In this document: piece after piece, positions 8,042 through 15,606 of the stretch
Numbering within the stretch: position 1 is the stretch's first letter
Layout of the letters: every line of letters begins with the position of its first letter
Assembly: GCA_027066325.1 (NCBI GenBank)
Contig: JAMONY010000019.1
Coordinates: 1-45,549, forward strand
Direction: 5' to 3'
Length of the DNA stretch: 45,549 nt
DNA from: Helicobacteraceae bacterium
GTDB taxonomy: Bacteria; Campylobacterota; Campylobacteria; Campylobacterales; Sulfurimonadaceae
The notes under the pieces: model-generated
Seen by the model: only the letters and a program-made list of their open reading frames with translations
Databases searched by the model: none
What the model was told of the DNA's origin: nothing
Program-made: the position numbers and the translations under genes

Positions 8042-8526
8042 AATTTATAGACAAAGTTACAGATCTAGTTGGGATATTTAGCGCTTTTGTGCTTGCGGTT
8101 TTGGTGCTTCTTGTAGTCTACGATGCTACTGCTAGATATCTGTTTAGCACAGGCTCAGTTGCGCTTCAAGAGTTAGAGTGGCATCTTTTTGATATAGTCA
8201 TCATGCTTGGTATAGCATACGCCCTTAAAGAGGGTGCACATGTAAGAGTAGATATCTTTTATGATAGATTTTCAAAACGCATGCAACATATCATCGATAT
8301 CATAACTATAGTACTATTTGTGTTGCCTGTAAGTTTTCTGATCATATATGTGAGTTACGACTTTGTGCTTATGAGCTTTGAGCAGCTTGAGCGCTCATCA
8401 GATGCTGGCGGATTGCCATTTAGGTTTCTCATTAAGTCACTTATACCTCTAGCTTTTGCATTTGTAGTGCTACAGGCTTTGCGTGAAGTGATAGGCTCAT
8501 ACACTAAGCTAAAGGCTCAGAGTTGA
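8038..8526 (+). CDS. dctQ: TRAP transporter small permease (DctQ family)
   Basis: The protein is 162 aa; its ATG overlaps the murF stop as ATGA. Four predicted membrane helices fit the family: about 10-35, 45-62, 85-110 and 128-148. The segment LQELEWHLFDIVIMLGIAYALKEGAHVRVDIFYD is the characteristic DctQ signature. DctQ pairs with the large permease DctM and a periplasmic receptor to import organic acids or similar anions using an ion gradient. DctM follows immediately. No DctP receptor gene lies in the window, so the substrate is unknown. Confidence 0.92.
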   Translation: MKFIDKVTDLVGIFSAFVLAVLVLLVVYDATARYLFSTGSVALQELEWHLFDIVIMLGIAYALKEGAHVRVDIFYDRFSKRMQHIIDIITIVLFVLPVSFLIIYVSYDFVLMSFEQLERSSDAGGLPFRFLIKSLIPLAFAFVVLQALREVIGSYTKLKAQS

Positions 8527-9803
8527 TTGCGCTTGGTATGTTTGTTACTGCCTTGGCTCTACTGCTTTTGGGCATACCAGTAGCTTTTGTTTTTGGAGCA
8601 GTAGCAGTTGGTACGGCTCTCATAGTGCCTGAGTTAGGAGTTGAGGTCTTCTCACTTATGCCTTACCGCATATATGGCATCATGAACAATACAACTCTTA
8701 TGGCAGTTCCACTCTTTATAGCTATGGGTCTCATACTTGAGCGATCAAAAATGGCAGAGCAGCTGTTACTTAGCATGAGCGCTCTTTTTGGTGGAGTAAG
8801 AGGAGGTCTTGCTATCAGTGTTGTGCTTGTGGGCGCTCTGCTTGCTGCCTCCACGGGGATTGTAAGTGCTTCTGTTGTTATGATGAGTGTTATAGCTTTG
8901 CCTTTGATGATTAAAGCTGGGTATGACAAGTCTCTATCATCTGGCACCATAGCCTCTAGCGGTACGCTTGGACAGATTATACCGCCATCGATTATACTCA
9001 TTATTTTAGGCGATGTTATGAGTGTGAGTGTTGGTGATCTGTTTAAAGGCGCACTTCTTCCAGGCTTAGTACTAGTTGCTCTATATATATTGTATATCAT
9101 CATCTTAGGTCTCTTAAAACCATCTCTTATGCCACCTATAAAGAGTGAACGGATAGATATCTTAGCTACCATAAAAGCTATCTTGCCACCACTTGCTCTT
9201 ATGTTTATAGTGTTGGGATCTATATTTGCAGGTGTAGCTTCACCCACTGAATCCGCAGCTTTTGGAGTCATAGGAGCGCTACTACTAGCTGTTATCAATA
9301 GAGCCTTTAGTTTTGCTATGTTAAGATTTGTGCTTTTAGAGAGTGTTAAGCTTAGTGGCATGATATTTATGATTCTCATAGGTGCAACAGCCTTCTCTTT
9401 GGTGTTTAATGAGTTAGGAGGAAGCGATATTATATTGGAGTTTTTTGGTCACGACATAGGCAATGTATGGATCTTTATAGCTATCGCGATGTTGGCAATA
9501 TTTGTATTGGGCTTTTTTATAGATTTTATCGAGATATCATTTATCATCGTACCCATATTGGTACCAGTTATGCACGCATTTGGCATAGACCCGATCTGGT
9601 TTGCAGTACTCATAGCCCTCAATCTTCAAGCCTCATTTCTCACGCCACCATTTGGATTGTCACTCTTTTTTCTCAAAGGTGCGGCTAGAAATAGTGTCAC
9701 AACCCTACAGATCTATAGAGGTGTCATTCCATTCATACTCCTACAGCTCCTAACTATAGCCATAGTAGTCCTATTTCCAGATCTTGTTTTTGCATTTTTA
9801 TAG
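8523..9803 (+). CDS. dctM: TRAP transporter large permease (DctM family)
   Basis: The protein is 426 aa. TTG start overlapping the dctQ stop as TTGA, with aaagg seven bases upstream. About 11-12 hydrophobic helices and family signatures are visible: MGLILERSKMAEQLLLSMSALFGGVRGGLAISVVLVGALLAASTGIVSASVVMM, SGTIASSGTLGQIIPPSIILIILGD, and FAGVASPTESAAFGVIGALLL. DctM forms the transport pore with DctQ in the inner membrane. The length is normal. It ends the run of tightly packed genes that began at 3220. The downstream gene is on the other strand. Without a linked DctP the substrate cannot be inferred. Confidence 0.93.
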   Translation: MIALGMFVTALALLLLGIPVAFVFGAVAVGTALIVPELGVEVFSLMPYRIYGIMNNTTLMAVPLFIAMGLILERSKMAEQLLLSMSALFGGVRGGLAISVVLVGALLAASTGIVSASVVMMSVIALPLMIKAGYDKSLSSGTIASSGTLGQIIPPSIILIILGDVMSVSVGDLFKGALLPGLVLVALYILYIIILGLLKPSLMPPIKSERIDILATIKAILPPLALMFIVLGSIFAGVASPTESAAFGVIGALLLAVINRAFSFAMLRFVLLESVKLSGMIFMILIGATAFSLVFNELGGSDIILEFFGHDIGNVWIFIAIAMLAIFVLGFFIDFIEISFIIVPILVPVMHAFGIDPIWFAVLIALNLQASFLTPPFGLSLFFLKGAARNSVTTLQIYRGVIPFILLQLLTIAIVVLFPDLVFAFL

Positions 9804-9805
9804 CT

Positions 9806-9830
9806 AAGACTGCTATCCATCAAGTCTTAA
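9806..9830. terminator. Weak hairpin after dctM
   Basis: TAAGACT and AGTCTTA flank an 11-base loop just past the dctM stop, followed only by a short attt. This could end the 3220-9803 transcript, but no real U-run follows. Confidence 0.3.
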
Positions 9831-9891
9831 TTTGGTGCAACAAAAGGACTACAGGAGATATTTTGAATCTGTTGAGGAGCTTCTCAAACTC

Positions 9892-10545
9892 TTAGAGCTT
9901 CCAGCTATATATAGCAGTTATTCCTAAAGTATACATAGCTAAAAACCAAACATTTCTAGGGTTTCCTGAGAGCTTTGGTGTCTTAACCTCTGAAACATTA
10001 AGTATCGCAAGCAAAACCCCGCTAAAGTATAAAATAGTTGCAAAAGCTTCACTGCTCACAAAGCCCTCTAGGAGAAATATAGCAACTAAAATCAAACTAT
10101 TGTTATCTAATGCTAGTCCTGTGTATTTTGTTCCGCCAGCCAAACCGTAGGTACTAAAATAGCTTAAACGCACAGCAGCAGCAGAGACCATGATAAATGC
10201 TCCAATTAAGAAGAGTGGCTCAAATTTACCATAGCTTAAAAGTAAAATCGCAGGAGTGATGCCGTAGCTGACAATATCTATGAGCATATCAAGTTGTCCT
10301 CCAAACTTTGCATCAGTTGGAGTTCTTCCTTTAAGTCTTCGTGCTACAAGCCCATCTGCCCAATCAAAAGCAACTGCCCAGACCATTCCGATCATCGCAA
10401 GAGCATAAACACCCTCAATGGCGTAGTATATAGCAAGTATCGTACATGCTAACCCTGAGAGCGATAAAAGGTTTGGAATATCTTTGAGATAAGATAAAAT
10501 AGTAGGTTGTTGTAACTTTTTGTATACGCCACTGCCTTCTGACAT
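9892..10545 (-). CDS. CDP-alcohol phosphatidyltransferase, PssA-like
   Basis: The protein is 217 aa, ATG start with aggaat upstream. It has about six membrane helices. The CDP-alcohol phosphotransferase motif D-x2-D-G-x2-A-R...G-x3-D-x3-D is complete: DWADGLVAR (61-69) and GGQLDMLID (82-90). The following IVSYGITPAILLL is typical of phosphatidylserine synthase (CDP-diacylglycerol + serine). However, the GLPxPAAA-type segment of PssA is replaced by TKYTGLALDNNSL (about 140-152), so acceptor identity is less certain. The divergent neighbour is a TagD-type glycerol-3-phosphate cytidylyltransferase, which raises the alternative that this enzyme uses a CDP-activated headgroup. Phosphatidylserine synthase remains the default call. 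Confidence 0.85.
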   Translation of the reverse strand: MSEGSGVYKKLQQPTILSYLKDIPNLLSLSGLACTILAIYYAIEGVYALAMIGMVWAVAFDWADGLVARRLKGRTPTDAKFGGQLDMLIDIVSYGITPAILLLSYGKFEPLFLIGAFIMVSAAAVRLSYFSTYGLAGGTKYTGLALDNNSLILVAIFLLEGFVSSEAFATILYFSGVLLAILNVSEVKTPKLSGNPRNVWFLAMYTLGITAIYSWKL

Positions 10546-10568
10546 TAAAATTCCTATTTTAAGTATTT

Positions 10569-10574
10569 TATAAT
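10569..10574 (+). promoter_or_regulatory. Candidate -10 box in a divergent promoter region
   Basis: TATAAT lies in ttttataattatttt between the pssA-like and tagD-like genes; ATAATTAT is self-complementary. It would leave a leader of about 70 nt before tagD, so the closer gaatacaataaag (around 10620) is an alternative. AGCATAAA is repeated directly at 10589 and 10601 (12-bp period), which could be a regulator site. Confidence 0.3.
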
Positions 10575-10651
10575 TATTTTTTCAGTATAGCATAAATTTC
10601 AGCATAAAAGAGTATTATGAATACAATAAAGATTACTTAAGGAAATAAATC

Positions 10652-11071
10652 ATGACCGTATATACTGTTGGTACTTTTGACTTGTTGCATATTGGTCATT
10701 TAGACCTTTTAGAACACTGTAGAACATTAGGTGATAAGTTTGTAGTTGGGGTTGCTTCTGATGAAGTGGTAGCTTCATATAAAAGAGATGTGCCTGTGAT
10801 TCCATTGGCAGAGAGAATGAGAATGTTGAAGGCTTTAAAGTGTGTGGATCATGTTGTGTCTTATGATAAGCTTGAGTATGTGACTCAATGTAAAGCTGTT
10901 GATGCTGATATTTTTGTCATTGGAGAGGACTGGGGAGATAAACCTCATAATATCGCAGTAGAAAAATACCTAAAATCAAAGGGCGCAACAATTGTACAAG
11001 TTAGCTATAGTCCCCAAACTTCATCTACAAAAATAAAACAAAATGTCATAGCTCAGATTCATAAAATGTAA
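10652..11071 (+). CDS. Glycerol-3-phosphate cytidylyltransferase-type nucleotidyltransferase (TagD-like)
   Basis: The protein is 139 aa; ATG with aagga at good spacing. The whole protein is one nucleotidyltransferase domain: VGTFDLLHIGHLDLLEHC with the HIGH motif (13-16), and near the end SPQTSSTKIK, matching the RTxGxSTT-type motif that binds CTP. The length is that of TagD (about 130 residues). TagD makes CDP-glycerol from sn-glycerol-3-phosphate and CTP. Relatives activate other phospho-alcohols or heptoses, so the substrate is inferred. No teichoic-type polymerase is nearby; the divergent PssA-like gene is the only linked enzyme that handles CDP-alcohols. Confidence 0.88.
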   Translation: MTVYTVGTFDLLHIGHLDLLEHCRTLGDKFVVGVASDEVVASYKRDVPVIPLAERMRMLKALKCVDHVVSYDKLEYVTQCKAVDADIFVIGEDWGDKPHNIAVEKYLKSKGATIVQVSYSPQTSSTKIKQNVIAQIHKM

Positions 11072-11098
11072 CTATATGGCAGTTGCAAGATATAAAAA

Positions 11099-11144
11099 TG
11101 TAGATAATCTTTAAAGTTCACTAGATCTAAAAAAATTATCTACA
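11099..11144. terminator. 10-bp inverted repeat at the convergent tagD/dusB junction
   Basis: TGTAGATAAT (11099-11108) and ATTATCTACA (11135-11144) are perfect complements around a 26-base loop that contains the dusB stop. Read on the minus strand the stem is followed by catttttatatc, a U-rich tract, so it can end dusB transcription. On the plus strand there is no U-run. The large loop weakens the call. Confidence 0.45.
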
Positions 11145-12055
11145 GCTTCTCTGAAGCTCGTGGCATCATCTATGCTGTTGACTTGGTGTCTAAAAGCCGA
11201 GGCTCTACTATAGCCTTTAGAGTAGGTGTGGATATGTTTTCTAAACATTACAGCGCCTCTAGTTCCATAAAACTCTATCATGCTATCTAGATGCTCTAAG
11301 ATTATCTGATGTTTTAAGGATGGATCAACTGTTGCGCTGTTGGTCTTGAGCTGATGAAATATCCAAGGTTTGCCTATCGCACCTCTGCCTATCATGACAC
11401 CATCACACTTAGTGTGCTCTAGTACCCATTGAGCTTTTTCGTAACTATCTATGTCTCCATTGGCGATGACTGGGATGCTAAGAGCCTCTTTTATCTCTGC
11501 AATAGCATCATAATCTACAACCCCACTAAATTTATCGGCTCTTGTGCGTCCATGTACTGCTATAAAATCTGCTCCACTATCTTCTACAGTTTTAGCTATA
11601 TCAACATGGTTTTTTTTCTCAAATCCAAGTCTGATTTTTGCACTTGTAAGAGGTTTGTTTGAGTTTGCTTTAATGCTTTTGATGATACTGCCTAGCTTGT
11701 CTAGATCTTTAAGAAGTGAGCTACCAGAGCCGTGGCTTACCACCTTTGGTACTGGACAGCCACAGTTGAGATCTATGATATCTATCCCATCTGTGCCATT
11801 TAAGACCTCTACGGCTCTTTTGATGATGTCAACATCTGAGCCTGCAATCTGTACGGAGTATGGTGTCTCGTCTGCAGATTTGGTAAGCATTTTTAGAGTT
11901 TTTGATGAGCCATATGCTAGAGCATTTGAGCTTAGCATCTCGCTAACAGTTAGATCTGCACCAAACTTTTTTACAACTTGCCTAAATGGTAGATCTGTAA
12001 AGCCAGCAAGTGGAGCTAAAACAAAAAGTGGTCTGCTAAAATCTAAAATCTGCAT
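11111..12055 (-). CDS. dusB: tRNA-dihydrouridine synthase (DusB family)
   Basis: The protein is 314 aa. The track uses TTG 12058; ATG 12055 follows directly and is preferred. Dus enzymes reduce uridines in tRNA D-loops using FMN and NADPH. Seen: FVLAPLAGFTDLPFR, the active-site cysteine segment DLNCGCPVPKVVSHGSGSSLL (about 97-117), FIAVHGRTRADKFSG, IPVIANGDIDSYEKA and GVMIGRGAIGKPWIF. These are DusB-type motifs and the TIM barrel is complete. The gene follows the GatB/YqeY-domain gene, with the start codons immediately after the latter's stop, so the two are co-translated. Confidence 0.93.
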   Translation of the reverse strand: MQILDFSRPLFVLAPLAGFTDLPFRQVVKKFGADLTVSEMLSSNALAYGSSKTLKMLTKSADETPYSVQIAGSDVDIIKRAVEVLNGTDGIDIIDLNCGCPVPKVVSHGSGSSLLKDLDKLGSIIKSIKANSNKPLTSAKIRLGFEKKNHVDIAKTVEDSGADFIAVHGRTRADKFSGVVDYDAIAEIKEALSIPVIANGDIDSYEKAQWVLEHTKCDGVMIGRGAIGKPWIFHQLKTNSATVDPSLKHQIILEHLDSMIEFYGTRGAVMFRKHIHTYSKGYSRASAFRHQVNSIDDATSFREAVDNFFRSSEL

Positions 12056-12058
12056 CAA

Positions 12059-12502
12059 TTAAGCCAATAATCTCTTTACGCAGCTACTAATTCTCTTGCT
12101 ATCAGCTCTGCCAGCAAGACTCTCTTTGAGTAGCGACATGACCCTGCCCATATCTTTCATAGATGACGCACTACTGCTCTTGATCGCCTCTACTACTTTA
12201 GCTTCAAGCTCATCATCACTTAATTGAGTTGGTAGATAGGTCTCGTATATGCCTATCTCTAACATCTCTTTATCATAAAGCTCATCTCTTGAGGCATTTT
12301 TGTATTGTGATGCTGCATCTTCGCGTTGTTTGATCTGTTTTTGTATCAAAGAGATCACATCATCATCACTAAGCTCTCGTCTCTCATCTATCTCTATCTG
12401 TTTAATAGCGCTACTAAGTAGACGAAGCGCATCGCGTCTGTCTGTATCTTTTGCTCTCATCGCATCTTTTATATCATCTCGTACTCTCTTAGCTAGTGAC
12501 AA
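12059..12502 (-). CDS. GatB/YqeY domain-containing protein
   Basis: The protein is 147 aa, TTG start with aaggataagag upstream. Typical YqeY features run the whole length: RVRDDIKDAMRAKDTDRRDALRLLSSAIKQIEIDERRELSDDDVISLIQKQIKQREDA, then YETYLPTQLSDDELE and MKDMGRVMSLLKESLAGRADSKRISSCVKRLLA. The fold matches the tail domain of the GatB amidotransferase subunit, which binds tRNA. The exact role of free-standing YqeY proteins is not settled. It overlaps the translation start region of dusB, suggesting a tRNA-related link. Confidence 0.92.
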   Translation of the reverse strand: MSLAKRVRDDIKDAMRAKDTDRRDALRLLSSAIKQIEIDERRELSDDDVISLIQKQIKQREDAASQYKNASRDELYDKEMLEIGIYETYLPTQLSDDELEAKVVEAIKSSSASSMKDMGRVMSLLKESLAGRADSKRISSCVKRLLA

Positions 12503-12643
12503 CTCTTATCCTTTTTTAGATAACATTATATCAAAATCTATCTACAATAGAGCAAACCATAGCCTGTCACCGCCTAAAAGCACTCTCTTTAATTATTTTA
12601 AAAGAAAAGTTTGACTACAATGTATAGAGCTATTACTTATTAT

Positions 12644-12664
12644 ATTGTCTTATTAATACAATAA
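12644..12664. promoter_or_regulatory. Candidate operator upstream of the cytochrome block
   Basis: TATTGT and ACAATA are complementary arms around nine bases; CTTATT/AATAAG arms overlap on the outside. It lies about 50 bp before the monohaem cytochrome start, where a redox or iron regulator might bind. No family is assigned; AT-rich chance pairing is possible. Confidence 0.3.
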
Positions 12665-12710
12665 GTCTATATAAAAGTAATTGTTAAGATACTAAAAAAA
12701 GGAGCAAGGA

Positions 12711-13046
12711 GTGAAAAATCTTAGTATTGTTCTACTCATAATGGTTGCTACTTCACTGCAAGCGGACTATATCAAAGATGGTCAAGCGCTATTTGAAAAG
12801 TATAAGTGCAATATGTGTCATAAGTTAAAAGATGAGCCATTGAGCGTTGCACCATCTCTAGCGTTAATAAGAAAACACTATCTTGGCAATGAGCGTGGTT
12901 TGAGTAGTTTTCTAAAGGGTGAAGCAAAACCAATAGTAGATCCAAAGAAATTTGCTATGATGAAGCAGCAGCTCTATAAGACAGATAGTTTAAGTGATAA
13001 AGAGCTTAGGGCGCTATCGGTTTATATAACTTATGAACACAAATAG
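12711..13046 (+). CDS. Periplasmic monohaem cytochrome c
   Basis: The protein is 111 aa, GTG start after aaggagcaagga. Residues 1-18 are a signal peptide (MKNLSIVLLIMVATSLQA). The haem motif CNMCH (about 33-37) is in GQALFEKYKCNMCHKL, typical of class I cytochrome c. The distal methionine is likely in KKFAMMKQQLY. The closing LSDKELRALSVYITYE is the C-terminal helix of cytochrome c-553-like proteins. It probably shuttles electrons in the periplasm. It lies 131 bp before the 12-motif lipoprotein, which has its own regulatory-looking region. Confidence 0.9.
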   Translation: MKNLSIVLLIMVATSLQADYIKDGQALFEKYKCNMCHKLKDEPLSVAPSLALIRKHYLGNERGLSSFLKGEAKPIVDPKKFAMMKQQLYKTDSLSDKELRALSVYITYEHK

Positions 13047-13090
13047 TAAAAAATAAGTTACGGTTTTAGCAAAGAGTTGAAGTTTTTAGT

Positions 13091-13120
13091 CACATTTTAT
13101 AGATTATTAGGTAAAATGTG
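13091..13120. promoter_or_regulatory. Perfect 9-bp inverted repeat upstream of the multihaem lipoprotein gene
   Basis: CACATTTTA and TAAAATGTG are perfect arms around 12 bases. It could be an operator for the multihaem genes or a weak terminator for the monohaem gene. A plus-strand U-run is absent, so operator is favoured. Confidence 0.4.
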
Positions 13121-13128
13121 TACAATCG

Positions 13129-13154
13129 ATCATCAGAGTGTAGAGCTTGATGAT
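13129..13154. promoter_or_regulatory. 7-bp inverted repeat just before the multihaem lipoprotein ribosome site
   Basis: ATCATCA and TGATGAT flank 12 bases, the same spacer length as the repeat immediately upstream. It ends 23 bases before the ATG at 13178 and would form a hairpin in the leader or bind a dimeric regulator. Confidence 0.35.
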
Positions 13155-13177
13155 ATATTTTATCGAGGAGTAGGTAG

Positions 13178-14506
13178 ATGAAGTTTTCTATTAATGGATT
13201 GATATCCATAATGTTTATAGCCTCTGTAGCAATGTTTAGTGGCTGTATGGGCGGTGCTGGTGAGAGTGTTAGCACAACAACACCTCAAGAGAGTACAGAA
13301 GTAGTTGCCAAAGCAGCTGAGCAGAGTGTTGCTGCTGAGCCAGTTGCTGTGCCAGAGCCAGAGAGTGTTGCGCAGAGCACACCAGCTGAAGAGGAGTCAA
13401 TATTTGAGCCAAATCTAAGACTGGACAAAGAGATGTTTCACCCACCATTTGAGTGGGGCGATTGTACAGTTTGTCATACCAACAGCGATCCTGAAGGTAG
13501 CGGTGATCATGCAACTATCTTAGATACACCAGATCTCTGCTATCAGTGCCATGATAAAGATGCAAAAGAGGGTAAGAAGTTTATACACGGTCCAGTAGCA
13601 GCTGGTGCTTGTACAGCTTGTCACAATCCACATAAATCTCCAAATAAGAGATTGTTAGTTGCATCAAATATCAATCAGTTGTGTACTATGTGTCACCAAG
13701 CTAAGGGGGACTTTTTACATGAGACCGCTAACATCCACCCTCCAGTTAAAGATCAGTGTACAAACTGTCATGATCCACATACTGAGGACTATAAGTTTCA
13801 ACTTCGTGCTGATGGTAAAAAAGATCTATGTGTCATGTGTCATGTTGATAAAAAAGAGCGCATAGAGAACTCCAAATACAAACATGGTGCTATTGACCGA
13901 CCAAATGGTTGTCAAGAGTGTCACGATCCACACGGTACGGGTCAGCCTAGAATGCTTAAAGCTGACTCTGTTATGGATATGTGTCTTAAGTGTCACAACC
14001 AGACTCTAACAACTGATGAAGATGGATATAAACTTCTCAATATCAAAAAACACCTTGATGAGAACCCAGATTGGCATGGACCTATACAGTGGGGTGATTG
14101 TGCAATGTGTCACAATCCACACGGTAGTGATAATCTAAGAATGCTTAAAAAACCATTTCCAAAGAGCTTCTATTCAAACTTTGATGAGAACAACTACATC
14201 TGTTTTGAGTGTCATGATTCACAAAAAATTATGGCTGAGCAGACAGTTGAAGATACAAACTTTAGAAATGGTACAAGTAACATGCATTATGTACATGTCA
14301 ATAAGAAAAAGGGTAGAACTTGTAGAGCTTGTCATGATTTCCATGGCACAAAAGATTACCCTCACCACCTAAGAAAGAAGACACAGTTTGGTAAGATAAG
14401 CTTTCCAATACGCTACATCGAGACGCCAACTGGTGGCTCATGTGCTCCAGCTTGTCATGCTAGAAGATATTACGATAGAGAAAATCCTGTCGTAAATACA
14501 AAGTAG
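13178..14506 (+). CDS. Multihaem cytochrome c lipoprotein (11 CxxCH plus one CX3CH)
   Basis: The protein is 442 aa; ATG after gaggagtaggtag. A lipoprotein signal peptide ends at a lipobox (MFSGC, Cys near 23), followed by a Pro/Ala/Glu-rich linker to about residue 75. The first haem motif is in HPPFEWGDCTVCH; the others are CYQCH, CTACH, CTMCH, CTNCH, CVMCH, CQECH, CLKCH, CAMCH, CFECH and CRACH, with a last atypical CAPACH. Many are followed by NPHG/DPHG, as in doubled-CxxCH cytochromes. The lipid anchor and haem density suggest an outer-membrane electron conduit or a periplasmic electron wire. Six bases separate it from the 8-haem gene. No terminal-oxidoreductase signature was recognised. 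Confidence 0.93.
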   Translation: MKFSINGLISIMFIASVAMFSGCMGGAGESVSTTTPQESTEVVAKAAEQSVAAEPVAVPEPESVAQSTPAEEESIFEPNLRLDKEMFHPPFEWGDCTVCHTNSDPEGSGDHATILDTPDLCYQCHDKDAKEGKKFIHGPVAAGACTACHNPHKSPNKRLLVASNINQLCTMCHQAKGDFLHETANIHPPVKDQCTNCHDPHTEDYKFQLRADGKKDLCVMCHVDKKERIENSKYKHGAIDRPNGCQECHDPHGTGQPRMLKADSVMDMCLKCHNQTLTTDEDGYKLLNIKKHLDENPDWHGPIQWGDCAMCHNPHGSDNLRMLKKPFPKSFYSNFDENNYICFECHDSQKIMAEQTVEDTNFRNGTSNMHYVHVNKKKGRTCRACHDFHGTKDYPHHLRKKTQFGKISFPIRYIETPTGGSCAPACHARRYYDRENPVVNTK

Positions 14507-14512
14507 ATAGAG

Positions 14513-15586
14513 ATGATGAGACGAAACTCTTTGACCCTTGTGCCTCTCTTGCTGTTAGCACTATTTGCTACTTTAAGTGCAAGTGGCACGGACTTTGAGA
14601 TCATCTCACCAAAAGAGAAGGCCTTATATACAGATGCATTTGCCTCTGTATCGGTCAAGCTAGACTACAAAAAAGTTACCAAGTTAGAGGTTTATCATGA
14701 GGGGAATCTAACTAGAGCCTTTAATACGGGCTCATCAAGAGACTTCTACTGCAGTAGTGTAAGGTTGCATCTTGGTAACAACCATATCGTAGTCAAGGCG
14801 TATGATGGCAATGTAAGCCTAGGTGAAAAAAGAGTAGATCTCTACTACTCATCTGAAGTTTTTGAGGATTTTTATGAAGAGCCTTATGGCTATAAAAAAA
14901 GATTTTTTCATGATGAAAAGAGTGAAAGTGTGTGTGTTAAGTGTCATGATATGGATAGAAACTTCAACAAACTAGATAAAAAAACCTTAAAAGCCAAAGG
15001 TGCTGCAACAGCAGATATAGAGATATTAGAAAATCCTCAAGAGTCTAGCTGTTACACATGTCACAATAACCTAGTATCTAGAAAGAATGGACACTCTCCA
15101 TCGGTTAACTTTGCTTGTGTAGCTTGTCATACTGGTGAGGCTGGTGAGAATAATCTTGATGAAGATAGAAGAAGCAGATATATCCAGCCAGATCCCATAG
15201 CTAGTCGCTGCTTTATGTGTCATGAGAGGCTTAAAGAGATTGTGAGTCATAATAACTCTGACCATGGACCTGCTAAGTCTGGGCGTTGCAATAAGTGTCA
15301 CAATCCACACTCATCAGATAATCTATTTTTCTTGCGTAAACCTATATGGGAGCTTTGTACAACTTGCCACTCTGAGAAGATCACTGAGAGACATGTTATA
15401 ACTAGCTTTGTATTTAGGCGCAATAAAAATGGTCACCCAACACGAAAGAGACCAGATCCATCAAGACCTGGTCGTGAGCTTGTCTGTTCAAGCTGTCATA
15501 ATCCACACGGCTCAAAAGGTCCGTTTCTACTAAGAACAGATCAACCAACTCCGTTTAGTGTCTGCAAGAGATGTCATGATAAGTGA
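14513..15586 (+). CDS. Octahaem cytochrome c with N-terminal Ig-like domain
   Basis: The protein is 357 aa (ATG 14513; ATG 14516 also possible). Residues 1-24 are a signal peptide. Residues 25-115 are beta-rich without Cys pairs (TDFEIISPKEKALYTDAFASVSVKLDY...LGNNHIVVKAYDG), resembling a bacterial Ig-like module. The rest carries eight CxxCH motifs: CVKCH, CYTCH, CVACH, CFMCH, CNKCH, CTTCH, CSSCH and CKRCH. The order suggests a soluble periplasmic or secreted protein that partners the upstream lipoprotein. The Ig-like domain could dock to it or to a surface. I do not recognise a specific octahaem reductase; the CXXCK motif of NrfA-type enzymes is absent. Confidence 0.92.
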   Translation: MMRRNSLTLVPLLLLALFATLSASGTDFEIISPKEKALYTDAFASVSVKLDYKKVTKLEVYHEGNLTRAFNTGSSRDFYCSSVRLHLGNNHIVVKAYDGNVSLGEKRVDLYYSSEVFEDFYEEPYGYKKRFFHDEKSESVCVKCHDMDRNFNKLDKKTLKAKGAATADIEILENPQESSCYTCHNNLVSRKNGHSPSVNFACVACHTGEAGENNLDEDRRSRYIQPDPIASRCFMCHERLKEIVSHNNSDHGPAKSGRCNKCHNPHSSDNLFFLRKPIWELCTTCHSEKITERHVITSFVFRRNKNGHPTRKRPDPSRPGRELVCSSCHNPHGSKGPFLLRTDQPTPFSVCKRCHDK

Positions 15587-15606
15587 TCTAGCTAGGTTCT
15601 CTTAAT

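Noticed and set aside
8663-9379. 238-aa minus-strand ORF
   Set aside because: Antisense shadow of dctM, whose frame has full family motifs; no signal of its own.
9832-9927. Short plus-strand ORF between dctM and the pssA-like gene (QKDYRRYFESVEELLKLLELP)
   Set aside because: It looks protein-like but has only a TTG/GTG start, no ribosome site, and overlaps the opposing gene by 36 bp. Possibly a gene remnant; not enough to annotate.
11544-12062. 172-aa plus-strand ORF
   Set aside because: Antisense shadow of dusB; low-complexity Ser/Leu composition typical of reversed frames.
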